A stretch of 64,000 nucleotides of DNA. Origin: Thiospirochaeta perfilievii (GTDB taxonomy: Bacteria > Spirochaetota > Spirochaetia > DSM-2461). The stretch covers positions 1,364,001-1,428,000 of the forward strand of contig NZ_CP035807.1 in NCBI RefSeq assembly GCF_008329945.1. The letters are read 5' to 3'. Within the stretch, counting starts at the first letter, position 1, and every line of letters starts with the position of its first letter. Below the pieces are notes generated by a model. It worked only from the letters and a program-made list of their open reading frames with translations. It did no database searches and was not told the origin of the DNA. Shown here piece by piece: positions 50,566 to 58,536 of the stretch. Position numbers and translations under genes: made by a program.

Positions 50566-52089
50566 ATGAAGCAGAATTTATTACTATTTAAAAGCAACCG
50601 ACCAGAAACATCTTTAGTTTGGGGATATTTGAGTTATGCCATAATCGGCGTTATTCTTTTATCACTTCCTTGGTTCAGAAATGTCGGGATCACATTTATC
50701 GACAATTTATTTATTACTATTTCGGCAATTTCGACAACAGGACTTGCCACTGTTAGCGTACCTGACAGCTATTCTATTATTGGGCAGGTTGTTATTTTAT
50801 TATTGATTCAGCTTGGAGGTATTGGTTATATGACCTTTGGATCGTTTGTCGTTTTATCGACAAGTCAGTCATTATCCGACAGCCGATTAAATGTTCATCG
50901 AACGGCTTTTAGCCTTCCAAAAGATTTCAGTATCAAGAAATTTGTGAAAAGTGTTGTTATTTATACAGCAATAATTGAATTCATTGGTGCCATTCTTCTT
51001 ACATTTGTTTTTTGGAATGATGATCGTGCAAACCCGGTTTGGAGTGGTATTTTTCACAGTATTTCTTCTTTTTGTACCGCAGGTTTCAGTCTTTATAACA
51101 ACAGTTTTGAAAGTTATACTAATAATTATCAACTAAATATAATTGTATCAATTCTCAGTTTTTTGGGTGCAATTGGCTATATTGTCATGGTTGATATTTG
51201 GCTTCTATTCAAGGGGAAAAAGACTTCAATAACTTTTACAAGCAAGATTATACTAGGAACAACTTTTGTCTTATTTACTTTAGGTGCCAGTTTATTGTTG
51301 CTGGAGAACTACTTAAAAAGTAATTCTGACTCTAATAATTTTATTCAGTCCTGTTTCCAGGCTATGACTGCATTAACTACTGTAGGTTTTAATACTATTC
51401 CAATTGGAGAACTACGATCTTTTTCATTATTCGTGTTACTAATTCTCATGATTATAGGCGCGTCTCCTTCTGGAACAGGTGGTGGAATAAAGTCCACTAC
51501 AATCAGCAGTATTGTAGGAATTATTAATAGCGTATTTTCGAGTCATAAAGAATATATTAATTATAGTTTATCGGTACAAGATCAAAATATAATTCCAGAA
51601 ACTGATACTAAAAAATCTGCATTAAGTCATTTTGTTCATATTTTTTCAAAGAAACAGAAAGCCAAACCAAATCAACCATTATCATCAGATATTTCTGAAA
51701 GTAATTCTGATAAAGTCAATAACGAATTGACAAAAATTCTGGGGGATATTTTTAAGGTAAAACTATTAGGAAGAACAATTCCTTTTGACCGAATCATACA
51801 TGCAATTGCAACATTTGCCTTTTATTTCATTATTTTGTTTATAGGTGTTTTGCTTTTATTAATGAGTGAATCGTTTAGTTTTGAACAAGTCTTTTTCGAA
51901 GCTGCTTCTGGTTTAGGAACTGTTGGATTGAGTGCTGGAATTACCAGTCAACTAACAGTTTTCGGTAAAATAATTATTACAATCTTAATGTTTATTGGAC
52001 GGTTGGGACCAATTACATTTGGAGTATTTTTGTTTAGCAAAAAAACAATAAAAAAACCGATAGAAGAGCATGAAGACTTAGTAATATAA
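50566..52089 (+). CDS. trkH: TrkH/KtrB-type potassium transporter subunit
   Basis: A 507-residue K+ channel-like transporter. Four selectivity-filter loops are visible: ISTTGLATVSV, FCTAGFSLY, LTTVGFNTI and LGTVGLSAG, each with the conserved Gly. A cytoplasmic insertion of ~60 polar residues (DTKKSALSHFVHIFSKKQKAKPN…) lies between the third and fourth units. A strong AGGAGG site precedes the ATG. No KtrA/TrkA subunit is adjacent. Its base composition is somewhat less AT-rich than its neighbours, and it sits between the array and a catB remnant, which suggests acquisition by transfer. Confidence 0.9.
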   Translation: MKQNLLLFKSNRPETSLVWGYLSYAIIGVILLSLPWFRNVGITFIDNLFITISAISTTGLATVSVPDSYSIIGQVVILLLIQLGGIGYMTFGSFVVLSTSQSLSDSRLNVHRTAFSLPKDFSIKKFVKSVVIYTAIIEFIGAILLTFVFWNDDRANPVWSGIFHSISSFCTAGFSLYNNSFESYTNNYQLNIIVSILSFLGAIGYIVMVDIWLLFKGKKTSITFTSKIILGTTFVLFTLGASLLLLENYLKSNSDSNNFIQSCFQAMTALTTVGFNTIPIGELRSFSLFVLLILMIIGASPSGTGGGIKSTTISSIVGIINSVFSSHKEYINYSLSVQDQNIIPETDTKKSALSHFVHIFSKKQKAKPNQPLSSDISESNSDKVNNELTKILGDIFKVKLLGRTIPFDRIIHAIATFAFYFIILFIGVLLLLMSESFSFEQVFFEAASGLGTVGLSAGITSQLTVFGKIIITILMFIGRLGPITFGVFLFSKKTIKKPIEEHEDLVI

Positions 52090-52107
52090 CATGGCATTAT
52101 AATGGGA

Positions 52108-52126
52108 TCTCCCACTTCGTGGGAGA
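52108..52126 (+). terminator. Hairpin just after trkH
   Basis: TCTCCCAC-TTC-GTGGGAGA is a perfect 8-bp stem with a 3-base loop 19 bases after the trkH stop. No T run follows, so it may be a terminator or the core of an attC-like site (TATAAC precedes it, but no GTTA core follows). Confidence 0.5.
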
Positions 52127-52156
52127 CTTCATATTTCGGGGCAAACCCTTCACCAT

Positions 52157-52257
52157 GTTGGTGGAAATGCAGCAAAAGAAATAAAAAAAGATTTTCTGAA
52201 GTTGTAATAAAAAAGCTATTAGAATTAAAATGGTGGAATTTGGATATTGAATATTAA
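52157..52257 (+). pseudogene. 3' remnant of a CatB-type acetyltransferase
   Basis: Reading VGGNAAKEIKK and then, after a one-base shift in an A7 run, RFSEVVIKKLLELKWWNLDIEY and stop. This is the C-terminus of hexapeptide-repeat xenobiotic acetyltransferases (VGGNPAKxIKKRF… LLxLxWW). The upstream ~170 codons are absent. CatB genes are classic integron cassettes, so the remnant hints that the array once extended past trkH. Confidence 0.75.
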
Positions 52258-52263
52258 AAAAGA

Positions 52264-52291
52264 CTGTTACAGTTTTTTACTTCTGTAACAG
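52264..52291 (-). terminator. Rho-independent terminator of the Hsp20 operon
   Basis: CTGTTACAG and CTGTAACAG form a perfect 9-bp stem with a 10-base loop. On the minus strand it is followed by a T-rich stretch, and it lies 13 bases after the stop of the downstream Hsp20 gene. It may also end the plus-strand trkH transcript. Confidence 0.85.
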
Positions 52292-52303
52292 CCCTTATTT
52301 CTT

Positions 52304-52660
52304 TTAAGATGTTGTAATTTTAATTGTTCTAGGTTTTGCAGACTCTTTTATACCTAGAGTTAGTGTTACAACACCATTTTTAATAGTAGCATCAATATTT
52401 TCTCTATCAATAGTGTTATCTATTGTATACTCCTGGTGATAGTCATAATCTTTTATCTCTTTTACTAAGTACTCACCATCCTCTGGATATAAATCTCTCT
52501 TCCCATGAATTATTAATAAGTCTTTATCTACTTTTATATCAAGATTCTCTTTTGTTACACCAGGCATCTCTAAGCTCATTATTATAGAATTTTCATCATG
52601 GTAAATATTGCAAAATGCTGCCATTGTTTTTCTTGTATCTAATTCCTTTTTATCTTTCAT
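52304..52660 (-). CDS. Small heat-shock protein Hsp20 (118 residues)
   Basis: An alpha-crystallin-domain chaperone: IYHDENSIIMSLEMPGVTKENLDIKVDKDLLIIHGKRDLY, then GVVTLTLGIKESAKPRTIKI. The C-terminal IxI anchor is present (RTIKITTS). It lies 12 bases downstream of a longer Hsp20 gene and is shorter at the N-terminus, so the two may form mixed oligomers. Confidence 0.92.
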   Translation of the reverse strand: MKDKKELDTRKTMAAFCNIYHDENSIIMSLEMPGVTKENLDIKVDKDLLIIHGKRDLYPEDGEYLVKEIKDYDYHQEYTIDNTIDRENIDATIKNGVVTLTLGIKESAKPRTIKITTS

Positions 52661-52672
52661 ACTGTTACCCCC

Positions 52673-53131
52673 TTATTGAACATTAATAGTTATCTGTTTT
52701 GGTTTTGCCTCTTCTCTCTTAGGAACAGAGATTGAAAGAAAACCATTATCTAGTTGAGCCACAATTTTTTCACTATCTACATCGGTAGGAAGAGAGAGTG
52801 TTCTTTGAAATGAACCTTCCCAAATCTCTTTTCTGTAGAACTTACCTTTATCACTAACCTTATCCTTCTGTTTTGTTCCCTTAATAGTAAGAACATTGGA
52901 TACTATTGATAATTCAATATCACTTTGCTCCATTCCAGGTAATTCACAGGTTATTTTATATTCACTTTTACTATCAGAGACATTAACTGCAGGAGTAAAA
53001 TTTCTATCAAATAACCCTGAGTGTTTTGGGATACGATCATTGTTAAAAAGTTCATTTATTTCACTTTGCAATCTTGTGAAATCTTCCCAAGGATCATAGA
53101 TGTTTCTGTTTTTTAATTTTACGATAGCCAT
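52673..53131 (-). CDS. Small heat-shock protein Hsp20 (152 residues)
   Basis: About 152 residues: an N-terminal DPWEDFTRLQSEINELF segment, the alpha-crystallin domain (FTPAVNVSDSKSEYKITCELPGMEQSDIELSIVSNVLTIKG, WEGSFQRTLSLPTDVD, NGFLSISVPKREEAKPKQI) and an IxI-type tail (ITINVQ). ATG 53131 is used because GGAGG lies seven bases upstream. First gene of a two-gene hsp20 operon ending at the hairpin 52264. No CIRCE element was found upstream. Confidence 0.93.
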   Translation of the reverse strand: MAIVKLKNRNIYDPWEDFTRLQSEINELFNNDRIPKHSGLFDRNFTPAVNVSDSKSEYKITCELPGMEQSDIELSIVSNVLTIKGTKQKDKVSDKGKFYRKEIWEGSFQRTLSLPTDVDSEKIVAQLDNGFLSISVPKREEAKPKQITINVQ

Positions 53132-53330
53132 ATTAGCACCTCCAAAATTTGATTTCACTAATAGATATGCATTTTATGTGCCAACTTTATTGATGTTGGA
53201 TATCAATGTTTGTAGGTTTTATAGGGTTAAACTCTGTTTTTATTCCAATATTTAGATATTTTTTGACACATAACAGCAGGAGCTGTCACAATAACTCTGT
53301 CATAGTGACTCTATTATATTTAATTAAATC

Positions 53331-54011
53331 CTAAATATGTGTATTTTTTACACGATTTAAGGTATTTATATATGGGAGGTTTTTAATATGACTCTCAACA
53401 CTTTTAGTAACTGGGATTTTAAAAACATATCTCTTTTTTACTTTTAACCTCTTCTCTTTAATAACTAGAAGCTTAGTTGGATTCATTAATAAAAATCTTA
53501 ATAAAAAGTTTAACTCCTTAATTTCTATAGTTGTATTAAAACTATATGGAAGAAAATTATAATCATAATACCCCTGAATTATTTTATTTAAGTCAAACCA
53601 CACAATTTTTAATCCAACTATCCTATTTGCTATAAATGTAATTTTATCATTATTAAAGTATAGAGTTCCTGGGAGTTCATCTCCAAAATACTTTCTAATT
53701 ACTGGGACAGAGAAGATAAACTCCTTATCAAAACGTTTAGCATCCTTATTATCTTCGATTCGACTATTTAGATTCCTTAGATTGTTATGTTTACGATCAT
53801 ATATATAACCTATAATAAATATCATTAAGCTTAGTACTAAAATGGATAGATCCTTTAAATAACTTATTAATGAAAAGTTAGCTAAATTTATAAACAACAA
53901 AATTACTCCTATTAATATTATAAGAATAAGTATTCTTGAAGGTTGTAACTTTAGTGAATCTTGGAGATACTTCTCATAATCTTGTTGGTCAATTAACTCT
54001 TTATTTAACAT
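53331..54011 (-). CDS. Membrane protein with PH-like C-terminal domain
   Basis: A 226-residue protein with two adjacent hydrophobic segments (ILILIILIGVILLFINLANF and ILVLSLMIFIIGYIYD) followed by a C-terminal part rich in beta-type sequence (GTLYFNNDKITFIANRIVGLKIVWFDLNKIIQGYY… TTIEIKELNF), suggestive of a bacterial PH or GRAM-like fold. No function is assigned. It is flanked by unrelated genes and divergent from the next one. Confidence 0.6.
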   Translation of the reverse strand: MLNKELIDQQDYEKYLQDSLKLQPSRILILIILIGVILLFINLANFSLISYLKDLSILVLSLMIFIIGYIYDRKHNNLRNLNSRIEDNKDAKRFDKEFIFSVPVIRKYFGDELPGTLYFNNDKITFIANRIVGLKIVWFDLNKIIQGYYDYNFLPYSFNTTIEIKELNFLLRFLLMNPTKLLVIKEKRLKVKKRYVFKIPVTKSVESHIKNLPYINTLNRVKNTHI

Positions 54012-54083
54012 ATATATAATCCTTGTATAAAAATCACAATAAAACTAAGATTAATGATAGAGGGAGAGAGAATTAATTAACAG

Positions 54084-54817
54084 ATGAAACAAAGAAAAAT
54101 TCTAATACTTATATATATTTTATTAAACTTCCAACTCTTCTCACAAAACACCCTAGATATTCCAGAACTATTAAGTTTTATATTTCCTCCCTTTACCGAT
54201 GGTATGGGAAACGGAATTACAGAAAAGTACCTTATCGATGTATTTAAGAGCCAAGATTTAGAACTAAAAATAAATAAGTATCCTTTTACTAGAGCTTTTT
54301 CATATTTGAAAGATAAGGGAAATTACAACAAGATAATGATAATGGGGAAACTGTATGATTCATATAATCTTGAAGAAGATTTTGAAAAAATTATTTTATC
54401 CATTAATTATAGTACTTATATATTTAATAAGGATATTCACCCTACATGGGTGGAACATAAACCTAATTTAGAAGGAAAAAAATAGGGGTTCTTAGGGGGA
54501 CTATTTTAAATGATGAAAGCTTAATAAACACTGCACAAATAGTAGAAGTAAATAGTATTGATAATGTGGATAAACTTTTAGCAAGCAATAGAATTGATAT
54601 TTTCCAGACCTTGTACGGTACAGCACTATCTTACATTCAAGAAAATATTGAGGATAGGAAAGATCTTGAAATAGCTATGTGGTATAGAAATAAAATAGTA
54701 ATTAATTTAGTAATACCTAAAAAAAATAAAAAGCTAATTAGTAGTATTAGACAAGGTATTTTAGATGTAGGATCGTATAATACATATAAAGAAAGAGTAG
54801 ATATTTCACCGGATTAG
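54084..54817 (+). pseudogene. Periplasmic binding protein (family 3-like), frameshifted at an A7 run
   Basis: A signal peptide (QRKILILIYILLNFQLFS) and N-lobe (YLIDVFKSQDLELKINKYPFTRAFSYLKD) run to a stop at codon 134. The rest continues in another frame: IGVLRGTILNDESLINTAQIVEV to KERVDISPD. The join is GGAAAAAAATAGGGG (A7 at 54476-54482); one added A, or a -1 slip on A AAA AAA, gives EGKKIGVLRG, the usual start of the second lobe. A near-perfect slippery heptamer makes slippage possible, but an undercalled run is simpler. No permease is adjacent. Confidence 0.8.
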
Positions 54818-54832
54818 AGCTATATTGAAAAT

Positions 54833-55306
54833 ATGACACAACTGATTATTTACTACTCTTATGAGGGAAATACCGAATTTATGGCAACAAAAATGGCTCA
54901 AAGTGTTGGAGCAGATTTAATGAAACTAAAGCCACTTAATGAGAAAAAGTTTACAGGTTTTATGAAATATGTATGGGGCGGAAGAGCTGCTGTGATGAGA
55001 CAAAAACCTAAGCTAGGGGACCTAAGCCATAATATTGAAGAGTACAATAGAATAATTTTATGTACACCTGTATGGGCTGGGACATTCACACCTCCATTTA
55101 ATACTCTTTTGCACAGTTATGATTTAAAAAACAGAGAGATCGGGCTATTTTGCTGTAATGCAGGAGGGATGGGAAAGGTTTTTACTAATTTTAAGAGGTT
55201 ACTTTCTGGTAGTAAGATAATAGGGGAACTTGGAATCCTTGATCCCCTCAAATCAGATAGAGAGAAGAAGGTAGAACAAGCAGTTAACTGGGTTAAGAGT
55301 CTATAA
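54833..55306 (+). CDS. Flavodoxin-family protein
   Basis: A 157-residue flavodoxin-like fold: the FMN phosphate loop YYSYEGNTEFMA at the start, VWAGTFTPPFNTLL for the isoalloxazine site and GLFCCNAGG as the second loop. It resembles small flavodoxins that serve as electron carriers or NADPH:flavin partners. It precedes prs by 62 bases. Confidence 0.82.
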   Translation: MTQLIIYYSYEGNTEFMATKMAQSVGADLMKLKPLNEKKFTGFMKYVWGGRAAVMRQKPKLGDLSHNIEEYNRIILCTPVWAGTFTPPFNTLLHSYDLKNREIGLFCCNAGGMGKVFTNFKRLLSGSKIIGELGILDPLKSDREKKVEQAVNWVKSL

Positions 55307-55368
55307 TACGGGTTGAAAAATTATCCTAACTCATAGATATTTATAGGTGAATAATTTAGGAGTGATTA

Positions 55369-56316
55369 ATGTTTGGAGACTTAAAAATCTTTTCAGGGAA
55401 TGCCAATAGACCTTTAGCAGAGGAAATATGTAGACATGCAGGTGTAAAGCTTGGGGATTGTAAAATAATAAAGTTTAGTAACGACAATATAAAAGTCGCA
55501 TATAAGGAGAGCCTACGTGGTAAGGATGTTTACCTTGTACAACCATCCTGTATCCCTGTAAATGAAGGTCTTATGGAACTTTTAATCATGATTGATGCAG
55601 CAAAACATGCCAATGCAAGTAGAGTAACTGCTGTTATTCCATATTTCCCCTATGTAAGATCTGATAAAAAAGATCAACCTAGGATTTCTATTACTGCTAA
55701 ATTAGTAGCGGACCTACTACAAACTGCTGGTGCAGATAGGGTAATGACAATGAATCTACACTCAGCCCAGATCCAAGGCTTCTTTAATATTCCTATTGAC
55801 CACCTAATGGCTGGAAAGATACTAACAGAACACTGTAAAAATGATGGAATCGAAAACTCTGTTGTAGTAGCACCGGATGCTGGTAGTGCTAAACACGCAG
55901 GTCACCACGCAAAGAGACTAGGCCTTCCACTAGCCATATTAGATAAGAGACGATCAGATGATAGCGAGTCCCCTGTTATGGAAAATATAATTGGGGATGT
56001 TAAGGGAAAAAAAGCTCTAATCTTTGACGATGAAGTTGCATCAGCGGGCTCCTTAGTAGAGGCTGCAGAGGTTTTAGAGAAGTTTGGTGCTAGGGAGATA
56101 GTAGCATTTTGTGTACACGGTGTTTTATCCGGTAAGGCCATTGATAGAATTAATAGTTCAAACATTAAAAAACTTGTTGTAACTGATAGTGTTTTTATAT
56201 CTAAAGAGAAGAGATGCAAGAAACTTGAAATTGTCTCTGTTGCAGAGCTCTTCGCTAAAGTAATTACCTATACCCACAATGGGCAACCTATAAGTGATCT
56301 ATACAGCAGGCATTAA
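55369..56316 (+). CDS. prs: Ribose-phosphate pyrophosphokinase (PRPP synthetase)
   Basis: A 315-residue class I PRPP synthetase making PRPP from ribose-5-phosphate and ATP. Blocks include FSGNANRPLAEEI, PYFPYVRSDKKDQPRISITAKLVADLL (catalytic loop), MNLHSAQIQGFFNIPIDHL, VVAPDAGSAKHA and the ribose-phosphate loop IFDDEVASAGSLVEAA, where DDE replaces the usual DDxxDT. The AGGAG site lies before ATG 55369. It converges with the GH95 gene with an 18-base overlap. Confidence 0.93.
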   Translation: MFGDLKIFSGNANRPLAEEICRHAGVKLGDCKIIKFSNDNIKVAYKESLRGKDVYLVQPSCIPVNEGLMELLIMIDAAKHANASRVTAVIPYFPYVRSDKKDQPRISITAKLVADLLQTAGADRVMTMNLHSAQIQGFFNIPIDHLMAGKILTEHCKNDGIENSVVVAPDAGSAKHAGHHAKRLGLPLAILDKRRSDDSESPVMENIIGDVKGKKALIFDDEVASAGSLVEAAEVLEKFGAREIVAFCVHGVLSGKAIDRINSSNIKKLVVTDSVFISKEKRCKKLEIVSVAELFAKVITYTHNGQPISDLYSRH

Positions 56317-58536
56317 AATATAATCTTTCCCCTTTTCTGTAACCATATCACATAATATTAAATTGTCTGGTAGTATAACTTTTAATTTATTACCAGATAT
56401 AGATTTAACACTAAGGCTATTTATCTCACAATCCTTCCAGCGAAAATCTAATATAAAGCCGCCTCTTACATGTAGCCCCTTGATCTCACCTCTACTTACC
56501 TCATTGGGAAGAGCAGGAAGTAAATGAATAGCACTACTACTACTTTGCACTATCATCTCAAGAATACCACTGGCTCCTCCTATATTTCCATCAAGTTGAA
56601 ACGGAGGGTGATTATCAAAAAGGTTAGTTAGTGTAGAGTTTTCAATTAGTGCATTCATATTTTCCCACACCTTATCTCCACACTTTAATCTTGCCCATAG
56701 ATTAATAATCCAAGCACGACTCCAACCTGTATGTCCTCCCCCACTCTCAAGTCTCTTATTCAAGGTGACTTTAGCAGCATCTAGATATTTCTGATTATTT
56801 TGAAACTGGAATCCAGGATATACACCATAGACATGGGATATATGCCTATGGCCAGGGTCTACCTCTGTAAACTCCATATCCCACTCCATAATTCTTCCGT
56901 CAGAACCTATAACACTCTCCTTTAAATTATTAAAAGCCTCTTTTATTTGGATTTTATACTCTTCATCCTTGTTGAGAATTTTAAGTGCCCTTAGATAGTT
57001 ATAAAAGGTCTCCCACACTATCTGTTGAGCCATAGTAGAGCCTAGTGTGATATTACAAATTTCACTGGTTTTAGGGTCATAAAACATATTTTCAGGGGAA
57101 CTAGCTGGTCCAAAAATAAGCTCTCCATTTTTATCATCTGTTAAATAATCCAGGAAAAAGAGACTAGCTTCTCTTAAGTACGGCAGAGCCCTTTTTAAAA
57201 GAAAATCCCTATCTCCTGTATAGTCATAATGCTCCATAAAGTGTCTACTGTTCCAACCTGAAGCTAGAGGCCACATACCATACTCAACCTCTCCAAAAGG
57301 TGCTGTAAATAACCAGACATCACTACAGTGATGACTTACACTACCTCTACAGTTGTAAACATTTTTAGCAGTTTCTCTTCCATTTGGAACTAAAGCTTCC
57401 ACATAATCAAAAAATGGATTGTGACACTCAGGCAAACCAACAGCTTCACATAACCAGTAGATCATCTGAATATTAACATTTAAATGGTAATCACTATTCC
57501 ATGGTGCTTCCATATCCTTACACCAAATTCCCTGTAGGTTAGAACAGAGGGTATTCTCTCTAGATGATGAGATTGTTAAATATCTTGCAAAGTTAAAATA
57601 TAGGCTTAAGAAGGATAAGCTCCGATTTTTTTTATAATTAGTTAACCTAAGGTCTGTAGGTTCCAAGTCATAATCCTGTATGGATCCTAGGTTTAATGAC
57701 ATTCTATTATAGAGCTCTCTATGGTTTATTATATGCTGATCTTTAATGCTGTTATATTGATTTAAAACTTCAACATTTTCTGCATCATATGTTATTTTAG
57801 GAGAAGATGGATCTTTAAAGTTATAGTCTGTATTACATGTTATAACTATAATAAATGAGTTAGCGTTTTTTATAATAATTTTATCTTCATCTTTGACACA
57901 ACTTCCTCCATTGACCTCAATAGAAACAATAGATTTAAACTTAACCCCCTTATGGGTACCACTATGTTCTGCTTGGCCTAAAATAGAAATTTTATTAAAA
58001 GATGATGCTACAATTTCCACATCACCCTCCCTTTCAAATTCTATCTCCCCACTTAAACTGCCAGGTAAGGATGAGACTGTTCTAGAGATTACACACTGCT
58101 CCTTCACAGGTATAAATGTTTCCCTAGTATAGTCTATTCCATCCTTTACCCATGTTATAGTTCCAATGGCCTTTGAAAGATCTAACTCTCTTTTATAATT
58201 AGAAAACCCCTCCATACTCTTTAAGGAGACTAAAAGATTACCAAGGGGTTGATAACTTCTTGGAGATATTCTATCGTCCATTACTCTCTCTTGAATTAGC
58301 TTTTGAGACTCAAGATACTTACCCTTTTTAAGCATTTTAACTGCTTTTTTTATATACTTATTGGCTCCAGATCTATTTTCTGGAACAGGAGGTCCAGCCC
58401 ATATTGACTCATGGTTAAGCTGTAAAACCTCTTTTTCTACTCCTCCATAAAACATACAACCAAGGGTGCCATTTCCTAAGGGGAGCGCTTCATTCCACTC
58501 TGAAGCAGCTTGCAGATAATATAACTTAGAATTCAT
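56299..58536 (-). CDS. GH95 alpha-L-fucosidase / alpha-L-galactosidase
   Basis: A 745-residue glycoside hydrolase. Family-95 blocks: EALPLGNGTLGCMFYGG and LQLNHESIWAGPP at the N-terminus, DMEAPWNSDYHLNVNIQMIYW (substrate-binding Asn pair), FGPASSPEN, GGHTGWSRAW, FQLDGNIGGASGILEMI (catalytic Asp) and HLLPALPNEVSRGEIKGLHVRGGF. No signal peptide, so cytoplasmic. It removes alpha-1,2-linked L-fucose or L-galactose from oligosaccharides. It overlaps the GH42 gene by 11 bases. Confidence 0.93.
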   Translation of the reverse strand: MNSKLYYLQAASEWNEALPLGNGTLGCMFYGGVEKEVLQLNHESIWAGPPVPENRSGANKYIKKAVKMLKKGKYLESQKLIQERVMDDRISPRSYQPLGNLLVSLKSMEGFSNYKRELDLSKAIGTITWVKDGIDYTRETFIPVKEQCVISRTVSSLPGSLSGEIEFEREGDVEIVASSFNKISILGQAEHSGTHKGVKFKSIVSIEVNGGSCVKDEDKIIIKNANSFIIVITCNTDYNFKDPSSPKITYDAENVEVLNQYNSIKDQHIINHRELYNRMSLNLGSIQDYDLEPTDLRLTNYKKNRSLSFLSLYFNFARYLTISSSRENTLCSNLQGIWCKDMEAPWNSDYHLNVNIQMIYWLCEAVGLPECHNPFFDYVEALVPNGRETAKNVYNCRGSVSHHCSDVWLFTAPFGEVEYGMWPLASGWNSRHFMEHYDYTGDRDFLLKRALPYLREASLFFLDYLTDDKNGELIFGPASSPENMFYDPKTSEICNITLGSTMAQQIVWETFYNYLRALKILNKDEEYKIQIKEAFNNLKESVIGSDGRIMEWDMEFTEVDPGHRHISHVYGVYPGFQFQNNQKYLDAAKVTLNKRLESGGGHTGWSRAWIINLWARLKCGDKVWENMNALIENSTLTNLFDNHPPFQLDGNIGGASGILEMIVQSSSSAIHLLPALPNEVSRGEIKGLHVRGGFILDFRWKDCEINSLSVKSISGNKLKVILPDNLILCDMVTEKGKDYILMPAV

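Noticed and set aside
52108-52126. Hairpin after trkH as a confirmed attC site
   Set aside because: A left TATAAC is present but no right GTTA core follows; kept as a hairpin only.
53131-53330. CIRCE or other HrcA site before the Hsp20 genes
   Set aside because: No TTAGCACTC-N9-GAGTGCTAA pattern. The GTCAC…GTGAC repeat at 53284-53308 is short and lies at the other gene's 3' end.
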